Part shown: piece by piece, positions 1 through 6,716 of the stretch
Layout: each line of letters opens with the position of its first letter
Position numbering within the stretch: the first letter of the stretch is position 1
Assembly: GCA_900319895.1 (NCBI GenBank)
Contig: ONQK01000060.1
Location: 1-6,716 of the forward strand
Length of the DNA: 6,716 nucleotides
DNA from: an uncultured Prevotella sp.
Lineage (GTDB): Bacteria > Bacteroidota > Bacteroidia > Bacteroidales > Bacteroidaceae
Reading direction: 5' to 3'
Position numbers and translations under genes: made by a program
The notes under the pieces: generated by a model
Databases searched by the model: none
Seen by the model: the letters and a program-made list of their open reading frames with translations, nothing else
What the model was told of the DNA's origin: nothing

Positions 1-1938
1 GGCGACCTGTCGCGTATCATCAGCGTGAAATCCTTTGAAAACAGCGTTGTCGCACACTCAGAACTCACCACGGTTGTACATGAGGGCAATTCAAAAGTTA
101 ATGTGACCATCGAGGTCAGCTCTGCACTGACTTTGTTGCCGGAGACATTGATGTCTCGCCGGAAAGAGAATCCGAGAGTCGGCTATTTTACCACCTCCCG
201 CACACGGTACGACGACGAGCAGCAAGCAGTTAAACGTACAAACTACATCACGCGATGGCGTTTGGTGCCTCAAGACAAGGCGGCTTATTTGCGCGGTGAG
301 CTGACAGAGCCAGTCAAGCCAATAGTCTTTTACATCGACCAGGCAGTACCTATGCGCCTGCGGTCTTATATCCGGAAGGGGATTACAGACTGGAACATTG
401 CATTTGAGCGGGCTGGATTTAAAAATGCAATCAGGACGGAAGACTTTACCGATAGTCTTGAAGTTCATGGCGACGACATGAAGTTTTCCGTGCTGACTTA
501 CGATGCCTCCGAGAAAGCAAACGCCATGGGGCCTTCCGTGTTGGATCCCCGCACAGGTGAGATTTTGGAGGCAGACATCATTTGGTGGCACAACGTACAG
601 TCCTTGATCAGGGAGTGGATTATGGTGCAAACCTCTGCAACGGATGTGCGTGCCCGCTCGCTTGACCTCCCCGACGAGTTGATGGGCGATGCCATCAGGT
701 TCGTGGCTTGCCATGAGGTGGGGCATTCTCTGGGCTTGCGCCATAATATGATAGCCTCTGCCGCTTATCCGACAGACTCGCTGCGCTCTCAAGCCTTTAC
801 GGAAAGGGTAAAGGGGACTTCTTCATCCATCATGGATTATGCCCGCTTCAATTACATTGCGCAGCCAGGTGATGACGTGCGTGTGATGAGCCCCAATATC
901 GGGCCTTACGATTTGATGGCAATAGAGTGGGGTTATCGGTGGTATCCGGAAGATGTGGACGAAGAGAAAGAGCTTCATGCGCTTTTGGAAAAATATAAAG
1001 GCCCCCTATACCGCTATAGTGAGGCGCAAGACCAGCGCGCTGCCATCGACCCAAGGGCATTGAGTGAAGACTTGGGAGACGATGGCGTGAAGTCGGCAAA
1101 ATATGGCATTGCAAACCTCAAGCGCATCGTTCCGCATATTGTCGACTGGACGCGGACCGGAGAGGTCGGGCAGTCCTATGATGAAGCGGCGAAATTTTAT
1201 TCGGCCATCATCTCGCAATGGGGGCTTTACCTTTATCATGTCATGGCAAATATTGGTGGAATGTATATTGAGCGCACCACCCTTGATGATAATGGGAAAG
1301 CCTTTACGTTTGTGGAAAAAGAACGGCAAAAGGAGGCTTTGAAATTCCTTTTGGAGGAGGCGTTGACTTATCCGAAATGGCTTTTTGACACACCCTTGTC
1401 GCAACAAACCTACCTGCACCGGTCGACACCATTGGGCATTACGGAGCAAGACCCGAATTTCGTGTTGAGGAACCAGCAAAACTATATTCTATGGGACTTG
1501 TTGACAAATGAACGGTTGGTGAGAATGTATGAAAACGAGTGGCAAAACGGGAAAAAGGCATTTACTGCCGTGGAAATGATGGACATGTTGCACCGTCACT
1601 TCTTCAAGAAAACCGTTTCAGGCATGCCGCTCAATGTCATGGAGCGAAGCCTTCAAAAAAGCTTTGTCGATGCCCTGATTACAGCGGCAGCGGAAAGTGA
1701 AGGGGTGAAAATCAACAAGAAGATGACGGATCAAAGCCTTTCCACAGCCCGTAGGACGATAGAGCACACGAGTGGGCAGGTTAGTCGTAACAGTGATGCC
1801 ATTAGTGTGAAGCGCGGGGAGCTCCTGCGCATCCTTCAATTGTTGAAAAAACAACGGAATACGGGCGACCTGGCCACCCAGATGCATTACAATGACGTGA
1901 TCCTTAGGGTTCAAACCGCCTTGGGATTCCAGAAATAA
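1..1938 (+). CDS. Zinc-dependent metalloprotease, DUF5117/DUF4953 type (5' end missing)
   Basis: This is a large putative zinc endopeptidase of Bacteroidota, exported and probably envelope-associated. The frame is open from base 1, so the gene starts outside the window; the GTG at 25 is internal, not a start. Numbering from base 1, residues 1 to about 92 match the end of the DUF5117 region (PRVGYFTTSRT, then YITRWRL). The catalytic DUF4953-type domain begins near 101 with EPVKPIVFYID. It continues with GPSVLDPRTGEILEAD (177-192), the zinc site HEVGHSLGLRH (238-248; ligands His238, His242, His248; catalytic Glu239) and the Met-turn SIMDYARFNY (Met278). A helical C-terminal tail runs to residue 645. 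The third histidine plus Met-turn points to a metzincin-like fold. Family members are usually about 800-870 residues, so roughly 150-230 N-terminal residues, including the signal peptide, are probably missing. No frameshift or active-site loss is seen. The substrate is unknown; the following SusC/SusD pair suggests protein or peptide processing linked to uptake. Confidence 0.93.
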   Translation, partial: GDLSRIISVKSFENSVVAHSELTTVVHEGNSKVNVTIEVSSALTLLPETLMSRRKENPRVGYFTTSRTRYDDEQQAVKRTNYITRWRLVPQDKAAYLRGELTEPVKPIVFYIDQAVPMRLRSYIRKGITDWNIAFERAGFKNAIRTEDFTDSLEVHGDDMKFSVLTYDASEKANAMGPSVLDPRTGEILEADIIWWHNVQSLIREWIMVQTSATDVRARSLDLPDELMGDAIRFVACHEVGHSLGLRHNMIASAAYPTDSLRSQAFTERVKGTSSSIMDYARFNYIAQPGDDVRVMSPNIGPYDLMAIEWGYRWYPEDVDEEKELHALLEKYKGPLYRYSEAQDQRAAIDPRALSEDLGDDGVKSAKYGIANLKRIVPHIVDWTRTGEVGQSYDEAAKFYSAIISQWGLYLYHVMANIGGMYIERTTLDDNGKAFTFVEKERQKEALKFLLEEALTYPKWLFDTPLSQQTYLHRSTPLGITEQDPNFVLRNQQNYILWDLLTNERLVRMYENEWQNGKKAFTAVEMMDMLHRHFFKKTVSGMPLNVMERSLQKSFVDALITAAAESEGVKINKKMTDQSLSTARRTIEHTSGQVSRNSDAISVKRGELLRILQLLKKQRNTGDLATQMHYNDVILRVQTALGFQK

Positions 1939-2002
1939 GAGGGGCGTGTCTTCCCCCATGATATAAAGATTTAAAGGATTATCAAACGAAATTTATTGGC
2001 TT
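1939..2002 (+). other. Intergenic gap between metalloprotease and SusC-like gene
   Basis: These 64 bases hold no gene. I find no clear Bacteroidota promoter (TAnnTTTG at -7 with a TTTG/TTG box about 20 bases upstream) and no Shine-Dalgarno sequence near the ATG at 2003; the nearest purine run, AAAGG at about 1973-1977, is some 25 bases away. A GGGG/CCCC pairing (1941-1944 with 1953-1956) could form only a short 4-bp stem and has no T-tract after it. Read-through from the protease gene into the SusC-like gene is therefore plausible but not demonstrated. A weak or divergent promoter cannot be excluded by eye. Confidence 0.4.
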
Positions 2003-5000
2003 ATGAAAAAAATAATGTTTTTGCTACTATTGTTTTCAGGATTTACGCAATTGTATGCTCAAGTGAGGACAATAACGGGTGTTGTCCTAGATGGTGATAA
2101 CGGGAACGAGCCTTTGATTGGCGCCACCGTCTCTGTGGGTAAGGGAGGTTCCATGGCTGGGGCAGTCACCAATGTCAATGGAAAGTTTACGTTGACAATC
2201 AATATGGAGACAAAGACTTTTTATGTCAGCTATATTGGCTATGAAGAGCGGATGGTTGCCGTGGAGCCCGGGAAGGATGAATATGAAATAGAGCTTTATC
2301 CCGCGGCCCGTACCATCAAGGAAGTTGTTGTGACGGGGTATCAGCAAATTGATCGCCGGAAGCTGACTTCAGCCATTTCGACGCTCAATATTTCTGAAGA
2401 GAATGTCGGTGCCATTAAAAGCGTTGACCAAGCGTTGTCGGGTCAAATTGCAGGTTTGTCTAGCTTGACGGCATCAGGTGCCCCCGGCGCGCCTGCCAAG
2501 ATTCGTATTCGCGGTACGGCTTCCATCAGCGGGACACAGGAGCCTCTCTGGGTCTTGGACGGGATTCCGCTTGAAGGGACAGATATTCCTGCCATAGACA
2601 ATTTGAACGATATAGACGACATCTACCAGACGTCAATAGCAGGACTGAATCCCTCGGATATTGAAAATATTACCGTCTTGAAGGATGCGGCTGCCACTGC
2701 AATCTATGGTGCGCGGGCGGCAAACGGAGTTATTGTCATTACAACTAAAAAAGGTAAAGAGGGACGTCCCATAGTCAATTTCAACACCCGCTTCACTTAT
2801 ACGCCAAAAGTCAATATTGACCGTTTGAACCTGTTGACATCGCCAGAAAAAGTGGATTTGGAACTGGCGTTGTTGGCAAGCAACTACACCTATCGGAACC
2901 ATAAAGGCGGCGTGGCCAATATTCTTGACGAATTAGACGAGTTCAATGCCTTCCAAGCAGGAGGCTGGGGTGCATTGTCCGAACAAGCGAAGAGCCGGAT
3001 TAATATTTTGCGTGAGATTCAGGTGGATTGGAATAACATCCTTTTCCGTGACGTGTTCAATCAAGAGTATAATGCCAGCATTTCGGGTGCCACAGAACGT
3101 GTAAACTATTACGCTTCAGTTGGTTACTATGACGAGCAGGGCATTGTCGAGGGCGTTGGGAATAATCGTTACAACATGACCTTGAAAGGACGTTTTAAAA
3201 TGAGCAAAATGCTGAATATCGGTGCCTCCATTCTTGCAAATCAACGCCAGCAGAACAGCTATTTGACCGATGCGGGAGGCTTTACCAATCCGGTTTATTA
3301 TTCCCGAATGGCGAATCCTTATTTTGAGCCTTTCAATGAGGACGGAGGTTTTCGGTACGACACCAATGTCCAAGGCAGGGAAAGTATGGCGCCCAATTTC
3401 AATATTTTTGAAGAGCGTTTGAATACCTACAAAAGGCGGCGAGACCGCTCGTTCATGGGAATCATTGATGCAGAATTGAAGTTCACCCCCCGTTTGAAAC
3501 TTACCTCGCAAATAGGCTATCAGTATGATAACTACAATATGCAGCGTTATGCAGGCCATGACAGTTATGCCATGCGAAAGGAGAAAGAATATGCGACCTA
3601 CATGATGCCCGATGGCACGCAAGCTAGCATTTTCCCCAATGGAGGTTTCTCAAAAATCACGACATACAACAGCCGCCAGTGGCTTTGGAAGGCGATGCTG
3701 GAATGGAACCGCCGCTTTGATGAGATTCATGACGTTGGTGCGATGCTTGGAACAGAGGTTCGGCACAACAAATCAGAATCCTTGTATTCGGCGACATACG
3801 GCTATGATGCCCGGACGCGGACATCCCAATCCGTCATCTTCCCTTCGGAAAGTGTTGCAGAGCAATATCCCCTGCATAAGGAGTCTTACACCGAAAACGC
3901 CTTTGTGAGCTGGTTTGCGACAGGTTCTTACACCTTGCTTCACCGCTATACCATAGGCGGAAGTATCCGTTTTGACGGCAGCGACGTTTTTGGTGTGGCC
4001 AAGAAATACCGCTATTTGCCGCTCTATTCCGTCAGTGCGCTTTGGCGGGCGACAGAAGAGCCGTGGATGAAGCCGGTGACCTGGCTGGATAACTTGAGCC
4101 TGAGAATGTCGTATGGCTTGCAGGGAAATATAGACAAGAACACGTCACCTTATCTTATAGGTGTTTTCTCAAAAACGATGGTGCTGCCCGGCTATCCTGA
4201 AACAGTTATCTCGGCAGAGACGGCACCGAATCCAGACTTGAAATGGGAGAAGACCAGCAATGTAAACTTTGGCTTTGATGCGTCAGTGTTCAATCATCGG
4301 GCGAACTTGTCTGTGGACTACTATTACCGTAGAAGTTCTGACCTTATTGGATTGAGGATGTTGCCTTTGGAGACAGGATTCTCGTCAACAACCATCAACT
4401 GGGCAAGCATGGAGAATTCCGGTTGGGAAATTGCACTTTCAACACGGAACATCCAGACGAAAGATTTTAGCTGGACAACTAGCTTGAACTTGGGATTTAA
4501 CACCAATAAAATATTGAATGAGTCTGTTGCGGAAAATGCGACCTATCCTGGCCGTGAAGGCTATCCAGTGGGAGCCATTTTCGCCTATCAGACAGCGGGA
4601 CTTGATGCAGAGGGCTATCCTCTTTTTGTCGCTGGCGACGGCAGTGTGGTCACGGCAGAGGAGTTCTTCAAACTGAATCGTTTTGGCGCGAGCACGCTGT
4701 CAGCCGAGCAGCAACGTGGGCAGTATACCTACATGGGGTCTACAGATCCGAAATGCTCGGGTGGATTCATCAATAATTTTGAGTACAAAGATTGGCAGTT
4801 GGGCGTAAACTTCGTCTTCAATTTGGGGATGAAAGTGCGTGTTCAGCCGAGCTACTCGCCGACTTATTACGACCGTGGACAAAACACCAACCGAGACATC
4901 CTGAACCGTTGGACACCTTCAAATACAGATGCAGGCTTGGCAGCCTTGATGACTTCTGGCTCGGGAAGACCGGCTGAATATACACGTTATTCGGAATATA

Positions 5001-5257
5001 ACACTTATAGTATGTTGGACATCTGGGTCAAAGACAATAACTACTGTCGTTTGCAAAGCCTACGGCTTGGTTATAGGCTTCCGGCGAAATGGCTCTCACA
5101 ATTTGGTGTGAGCAGCGCATCAGTTTCGTTGGAAGGACGTAATCTTTTTGTTATTGCCAGCGACTACAACAACTTTTTGGATCCAGAGACGATGGGAAAC
5201 CCCTATGCGCAACCGATACCGCAAAGTTTCGTCCTCGGGCTGAATGTCAATTTCTAA
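2003..5257 (+). CDS. SusC/RagA-family TonB-linked outer-membrane transporter
   Basis: This encodes the TonB-dependent barrel that imports oligomers captured by its SusD partner. The 1084 residues are a normal length for the family. Residues 1-19 form a signal peptide (Lys2-Lys3, a leucine-rich core, likely cleavage after LYA). Residues 21 to about 98 form the carboxypeptidase-regulatory-like beta-sandwich typical of SusC proteins (TGVVLD, PLIGATV, NGKFTL). A TonB-box-like EVVVTGY lies at 107-113. The plug spans about 114-250 with the signatures PLWVLDGIP (181-189), NPSDIENITVLKDAAATAIYG (starting at 216) and ANGVIVITTKKG (240-251). The rest is the beta-barrel, containing LDPE (1059-1062) and ending in the terminal Phe expected of BAM-assembled barrels. 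There is no N-terminal STN domain, so it is not the transducer type that signals to an anti-sigma factor. The start is chosen because it alone keeps the basic n-region; the ATG at 2015 would remove it. The cargo is not evident from sequence; peptide is inferred from the adjacent protease. Confidence 0.96.
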   Translation: MKKIMFLLLLFSGFTQLYAQVRTITGVVLDGDNGNEPLIGATVSVGKGGSMAGAVTNVNGKFTLTINMETKTFYVSYIGYEERMVAVEPGKDEYEIELYPAARTIKEVVVTGYQQIDRRKLTSAISTLNISEENVGAIKSVDQALSGQIAGLSSLTASGAPGAPAKIRIRGTASISGTQEPLWVLDGIPLEGTDIPAIDNLNDIDDIYQTSIAGLNPSDIENITVLKDAAATAIYGARAANGVIVITTKKGKEGRPIVNFNTRFTYTPKVNIDRLNLLTSPEKVDLELALLASNYTYRNHKGGVANILDELDEFNAFQAGGWGALSEQAKSRINILREIQVDWNNILFRDVFNQEYNASISGATERVNYYASVGYYDEQGIVEGVGNNRYNMTLKGRFKMSKMLNIGASILANQRQQNSYLTDAGGFTNPVYYSRMANPYFEPFNEDGGFRYDTNVQGRESMAPNFNIFEERLNTYKRRRDRSFMGIIDAELKFTPRLKLTSQIGYQYDNYNMQRYAGHDSYAMRKEKEYATYMMPDGTQASIFPNGGFSKITTYNSRQWLWKAMLEWNRRFDEIHDVGAMLGTEVRHNKSESLYSATYGYDARTRTSQSVIFPSESVAEQYPLHKESYTENAFVSWFATGSYTLLHRYTIGGSIRFDGSDVFGVAKKYRYLPLYSVSALWRATEEPWMKPVTWLDNLSLRMSYGLQGNIDKNTSPYLIGVFSKTMVLPGYPETVISAETAPNPDLKWEKTSNVNFGFDASVFNHRANLSVDYYYRRSSDLIGLRMLPLETGFSSTTINWASMENSGWEIALSTRNIQTKDFSWTTSLNLGFNTNKILNESVAENATYPGREGYPVGAIFAYQTAGLDAEGYPLFVAGDGSVVTAEEFFKLNRFGASTLSAEQQRGQYTYMGSTDPKCSGGFINNFEYKDWQLGVNFVFNLGMKVRVQPSYSPTYYDRGQNTNRDILNRWTPSNTDAGLAALMTSGSGRPAEYTRYSEYNTYSMLDIWVKDNNYCRLQSLRLGYRLPAKWLSQFGVSSASVSLEGRNLFVIASDYNNFLDPETMGNPYAQPIPQSFVLGLNVNF

Positions 5258-5276
5258 CGATTAAAAAGAAGCTTTT

Positions 5277-6650
5277 ATGAAAAGAAATAGAAAAAACATG
5301 GGAAAATCGGCATACATGATGCTAATGTCTGTCGTGATGGTGCTACTGCTAAGCTGTAATGATTTCCTTGACATCACACCAACCGGTAAAGTCATTCCTA
5401 AAACCCTTGAGGAATACCGGGCTTTGCTGACGTATGAGTATAAATACATGCCCAAGGACCGTTCGCTGACCGTGTTGCGGGGCGATGAACTGACATTGAG
5501 CCCCACCTTTACCTCGGACTTGGATTACGACACTTACTTTGACTTGTGGAGGTGGAACGACAATGCCCCCGCCACGACGACCACCTATTATGGCTGGCGG
5601 CGTTACTATCATGCTATTTATATTGCGAACTACATCATTGCCCACCAGCAGGAAATAGCGCATGGGACGGCGGCAGAGGTGCGGCAACTGGTTGGCGAGG
5701 CTTATATGATGCGGGCTTACCACCACTTTTTATTGGCAAATCTCTATGCGGCACCCTACAATCAAGTCGACCCGGTCAAGACGCGCGGCATCCCTGTCAT
5801 GACAGTCGCCGATGTGGATGCGATGCCTCGAAGTTCGAGTTTGAAGGCCGTTTACGACCAAATTTTGAGCGACATTGATGCCGCAGGCCAGCTTTTGAAT
5901 GTGGAAAAATGGGAAATAGGCAAGAATTATCGGTTCAATACGGCTGCAGTACATTGTCTGCGGGCGCGTGTCAATTTGTACATGGGCAATTGGCAGGCGG
6001 CATTGGATGCCTCAAAAATGGTGTTGGACATGAATGCAGATCTGGAGGACTTCAACAGCTCCGATGCAAAACTCCCCAACCTATTTACTTCAAAGGAAAA
6101 TATTTTAGCACTCGAGCCCAATATGCCTGCCGACCATGCAACCATAGGCCGTCCGTCCGTCGAATTTATTGCAGGCAAGTATAAGTCGGGCGATTTGCGC
6201 CGCACGAAATACTATCGGCGCGTCACTTCAAGCACTTACGACCTGTTGAAAGGCGGGAAAGACGAGTTTGTCTGTTCGTTCCGGACGGCAGAATTCTATC
6301 TTATAGCCGCAGAGACATGTGCCCGTCTGGGACAAGCTGAGGCGGCCATCGATTTTTTGTCAAAATTGATGGAAAAACGTTATAACCCAACAGTTTGTCC
6401 AACCTATTTGGAAGCAATCCGGGCACTTTCGGCAGAAGAATTGGTGGAAGAGATCCTGGACGAGCGGTGCCGCGAGCTGGCCTTCGAGGGACATCGGTGG
6501 TTCGACCTCCGCCGTACAACGATGCCCGAGCTGACAAAAACTTATAAGGACGAGTCCTTCCGCTTATCCCAAGGCGATCAGCGCTATACGCTCAAATTCC
6601 CCTCAGAGGCGGTTGAGGCCAACCCGGAAATAGAGATATGGAATGAATAG
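5277..6650 (+). CDS. SusD/RagB-family surface lipoprotein (substrate-capture lid)
   Basis: This is the outer-membrane lipoprotein partner of the preceding SusC-like barrel, expected to cap it on the cell surface and bind substrate. The gap of 19 bases implies co-transcription. Residues 1-26 are a lipoprotein signal peptide: a basic start (KRNRK), a hydrophobic core, and LLSC as lipobox with lipidated Cys27. It is followed by NDFLDITPTG, the usual SusD mature N-terminus with acidic residues suited to surface export. Helical TPR-like segments include YYGWRRYYHAIYIANYII (104-121), EAYMMRAYHHFLLANLY (141-157) and the helices around 218-250. The C-terminal SusD signatures are RTAEFYLIAAETCARLG (336-352), the ELVEEILDERCRELAFEG stretch from 388, and HRWFDLRR (406-413). 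The end, FPSEAVEANPEIEIWNE, is the normal family terminus, so the gene is intact. At 457 residues it is shorter than many members (about 500-600); the segment between about 280 and 335 looks compact. The ATG at 5298 would also give a signal peptide, but 5277 keeps the basic n-region and ordinary spacing. Confidence 0.95.
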   Translation: MKRNRKNMGKSAYMMLMSVVMVLLLSCNDFLDITPTGKVIPKTLEEYRALLTYEYKYMPKDRSLTVLRGDELTLSPTFTSDLDYDTYFDLWRWNDNAPATTTTYYGWRRYYHAIYIANYIIAHQQEIAHGTAAEVRQLVGEAYMMRAYHHFLLANLYAAPYNQVDPVKTRGIPVMTVADVDAMPRSSSLKAVYDQILSDIDAAGQLLNVEKWEIGKNYRFNTAAVHCLRARVNLYMGNWQAALDASKMVLDMNADLEDFNSSDAKLPNLFTSKENILALEPNMPADHATIGRPSVEFIAGKYKSGDLRRTKYYRRVTSSTYDLLKGGKDEFVCSFRTAEFYLIAAETCARLGQAEAAIDFLSKLMEKRYNPTVCPTYLEAIRALSAEELVEEILDERCRELAFEGHRWFDLRRTTMPELTKTYKDESFRLSQGDQRYTLKFPSEAVEANPEIEIWNE

Positions 6651-6697
6651 AGGTAAAAAAGATTATTTTATTATGGTTTCACTAAAAACATGACATT

Positions 6698-6716
6698 ATG
6701 AGAAAAAGTTTATTAA
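6698..6716 (+). CDS. Start of a downstream gene, probable exported protein (3' end missing)
   Basis: An ATG at 6698 opens a frame that runs to the window edge, giving MRKSLL plus one base of the next codon. The basic residues followed by leucines resemble the start of a signal peptide. It lies 47 bases after the SusD-like stop on the same strand, where loci of this kind often carry further surface or periplasmic lipoproteins. Two earlier ATGs in the gap (6673 and 6690) close after six and three codons, which supports 6698 as the real start. With six codons visible no family can be assigned, and a chance ATG remains possible. Confidence 0.5.

Noticed and set aside
25..27. GTG as a start codon for the protease gene.
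   Set aside because: The frame is open upstream to base 1, the product from 25 would lack a signal peptide, and the residues on both sides belong to the DUF5117 region; the true start is outside the window.
91..792. Open frame of 233 codons on the minus strand, opposite the metalloprotease.
   Set aside because: It lies wholly inside a strongly recognised gene, has no recognisable domain or plausible start context, and its composition (Cys, His and Arg rich) is typical of an antisense shadow.
1941..1956. Possible terminator hairpin after the protease gene (GGGG pairing with CCCC, 8-base loop).
   Set aside because: A 4-bp stem with a large loop and no following T-tract is too weak to call an intrinsic terminator.
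1618..1959. Minus-strand open frame spanning the end of the protease gene into the gap.
   Set aside because: It has no recognisable motifs and nearly all of it overlaps the conserved C-terminal tail of the protease; the overhang into the gap is only about 20 bases.
3116..3622. Open frame of 168 codons on the minus strand inside the SusC-like gene.
   Set aside because: The plus-strand reading is a continuous, well-matched SusC barrel; the reverse frame shows no family features and is a shadow.
5264..5276. Small inverted repeat AAAAG-AAG-CTTTT directly before the SusD-like start.
   Set aside because: Five pairs, four of them A-T, with a 3-base loop give negligible stability; probably chance in an AT-rich gap.

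Overview
The window is a gene-dense piece of a Bacteroidota chromosome, most likely from the order Bacteroidales. It holds three consecutive plus-strand genes and the first codons of a fourth. The assignment rests on a SusC/RagA-type TonB-dependent porin directly followed by a SusD/RagB-type surface lipoprotein, a pairing essentially confined to Bacteroidota. It is supported by the absence of strong Shine-Dalgarno sequences and by moderate GC content. Genus cannot be resolved by eye.

Layout: positions 1-1938 carry the C-terminal 645 residues of a large zinc metalloprotease of the DUF5117/DUF4953 type, whose 5' end lies before the window. It has a complete HExxHxxGxxH site and a Met-turn. After a 64-base gap, 2003-5257 encodes an intact 1084-residue SusC-like outer-membrane transporter. 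After 19 bases, 5277-6650 encodes an intact, rather compact 457-residue SusD-like lipoprotein. After 47 bases, an ATG at 6698 opens a gene of which only about six codons (MRKSLL) are visible; they look like the start of an exported protein.

How they may work together: SusC and SusD homologues form a pedal-bin complex in which the lipoprotein lid captures an oligomer and the TonB-driven barrel imports it. No carbohydrate-active enzyme is visible, and the only enzyme next to the pair is a metalloprotease. The most economical reading is therefore a protein or peptide acquisition locus, in the manner of RagAB, rather than a glycan utilisation locus. This is inference from context. The window cannot show whether the protease belongs to this operon or ends an upstream one. 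No RNA genes, mobile elements, CRISPR arrays, convincing promoters or strong terminators were seen.
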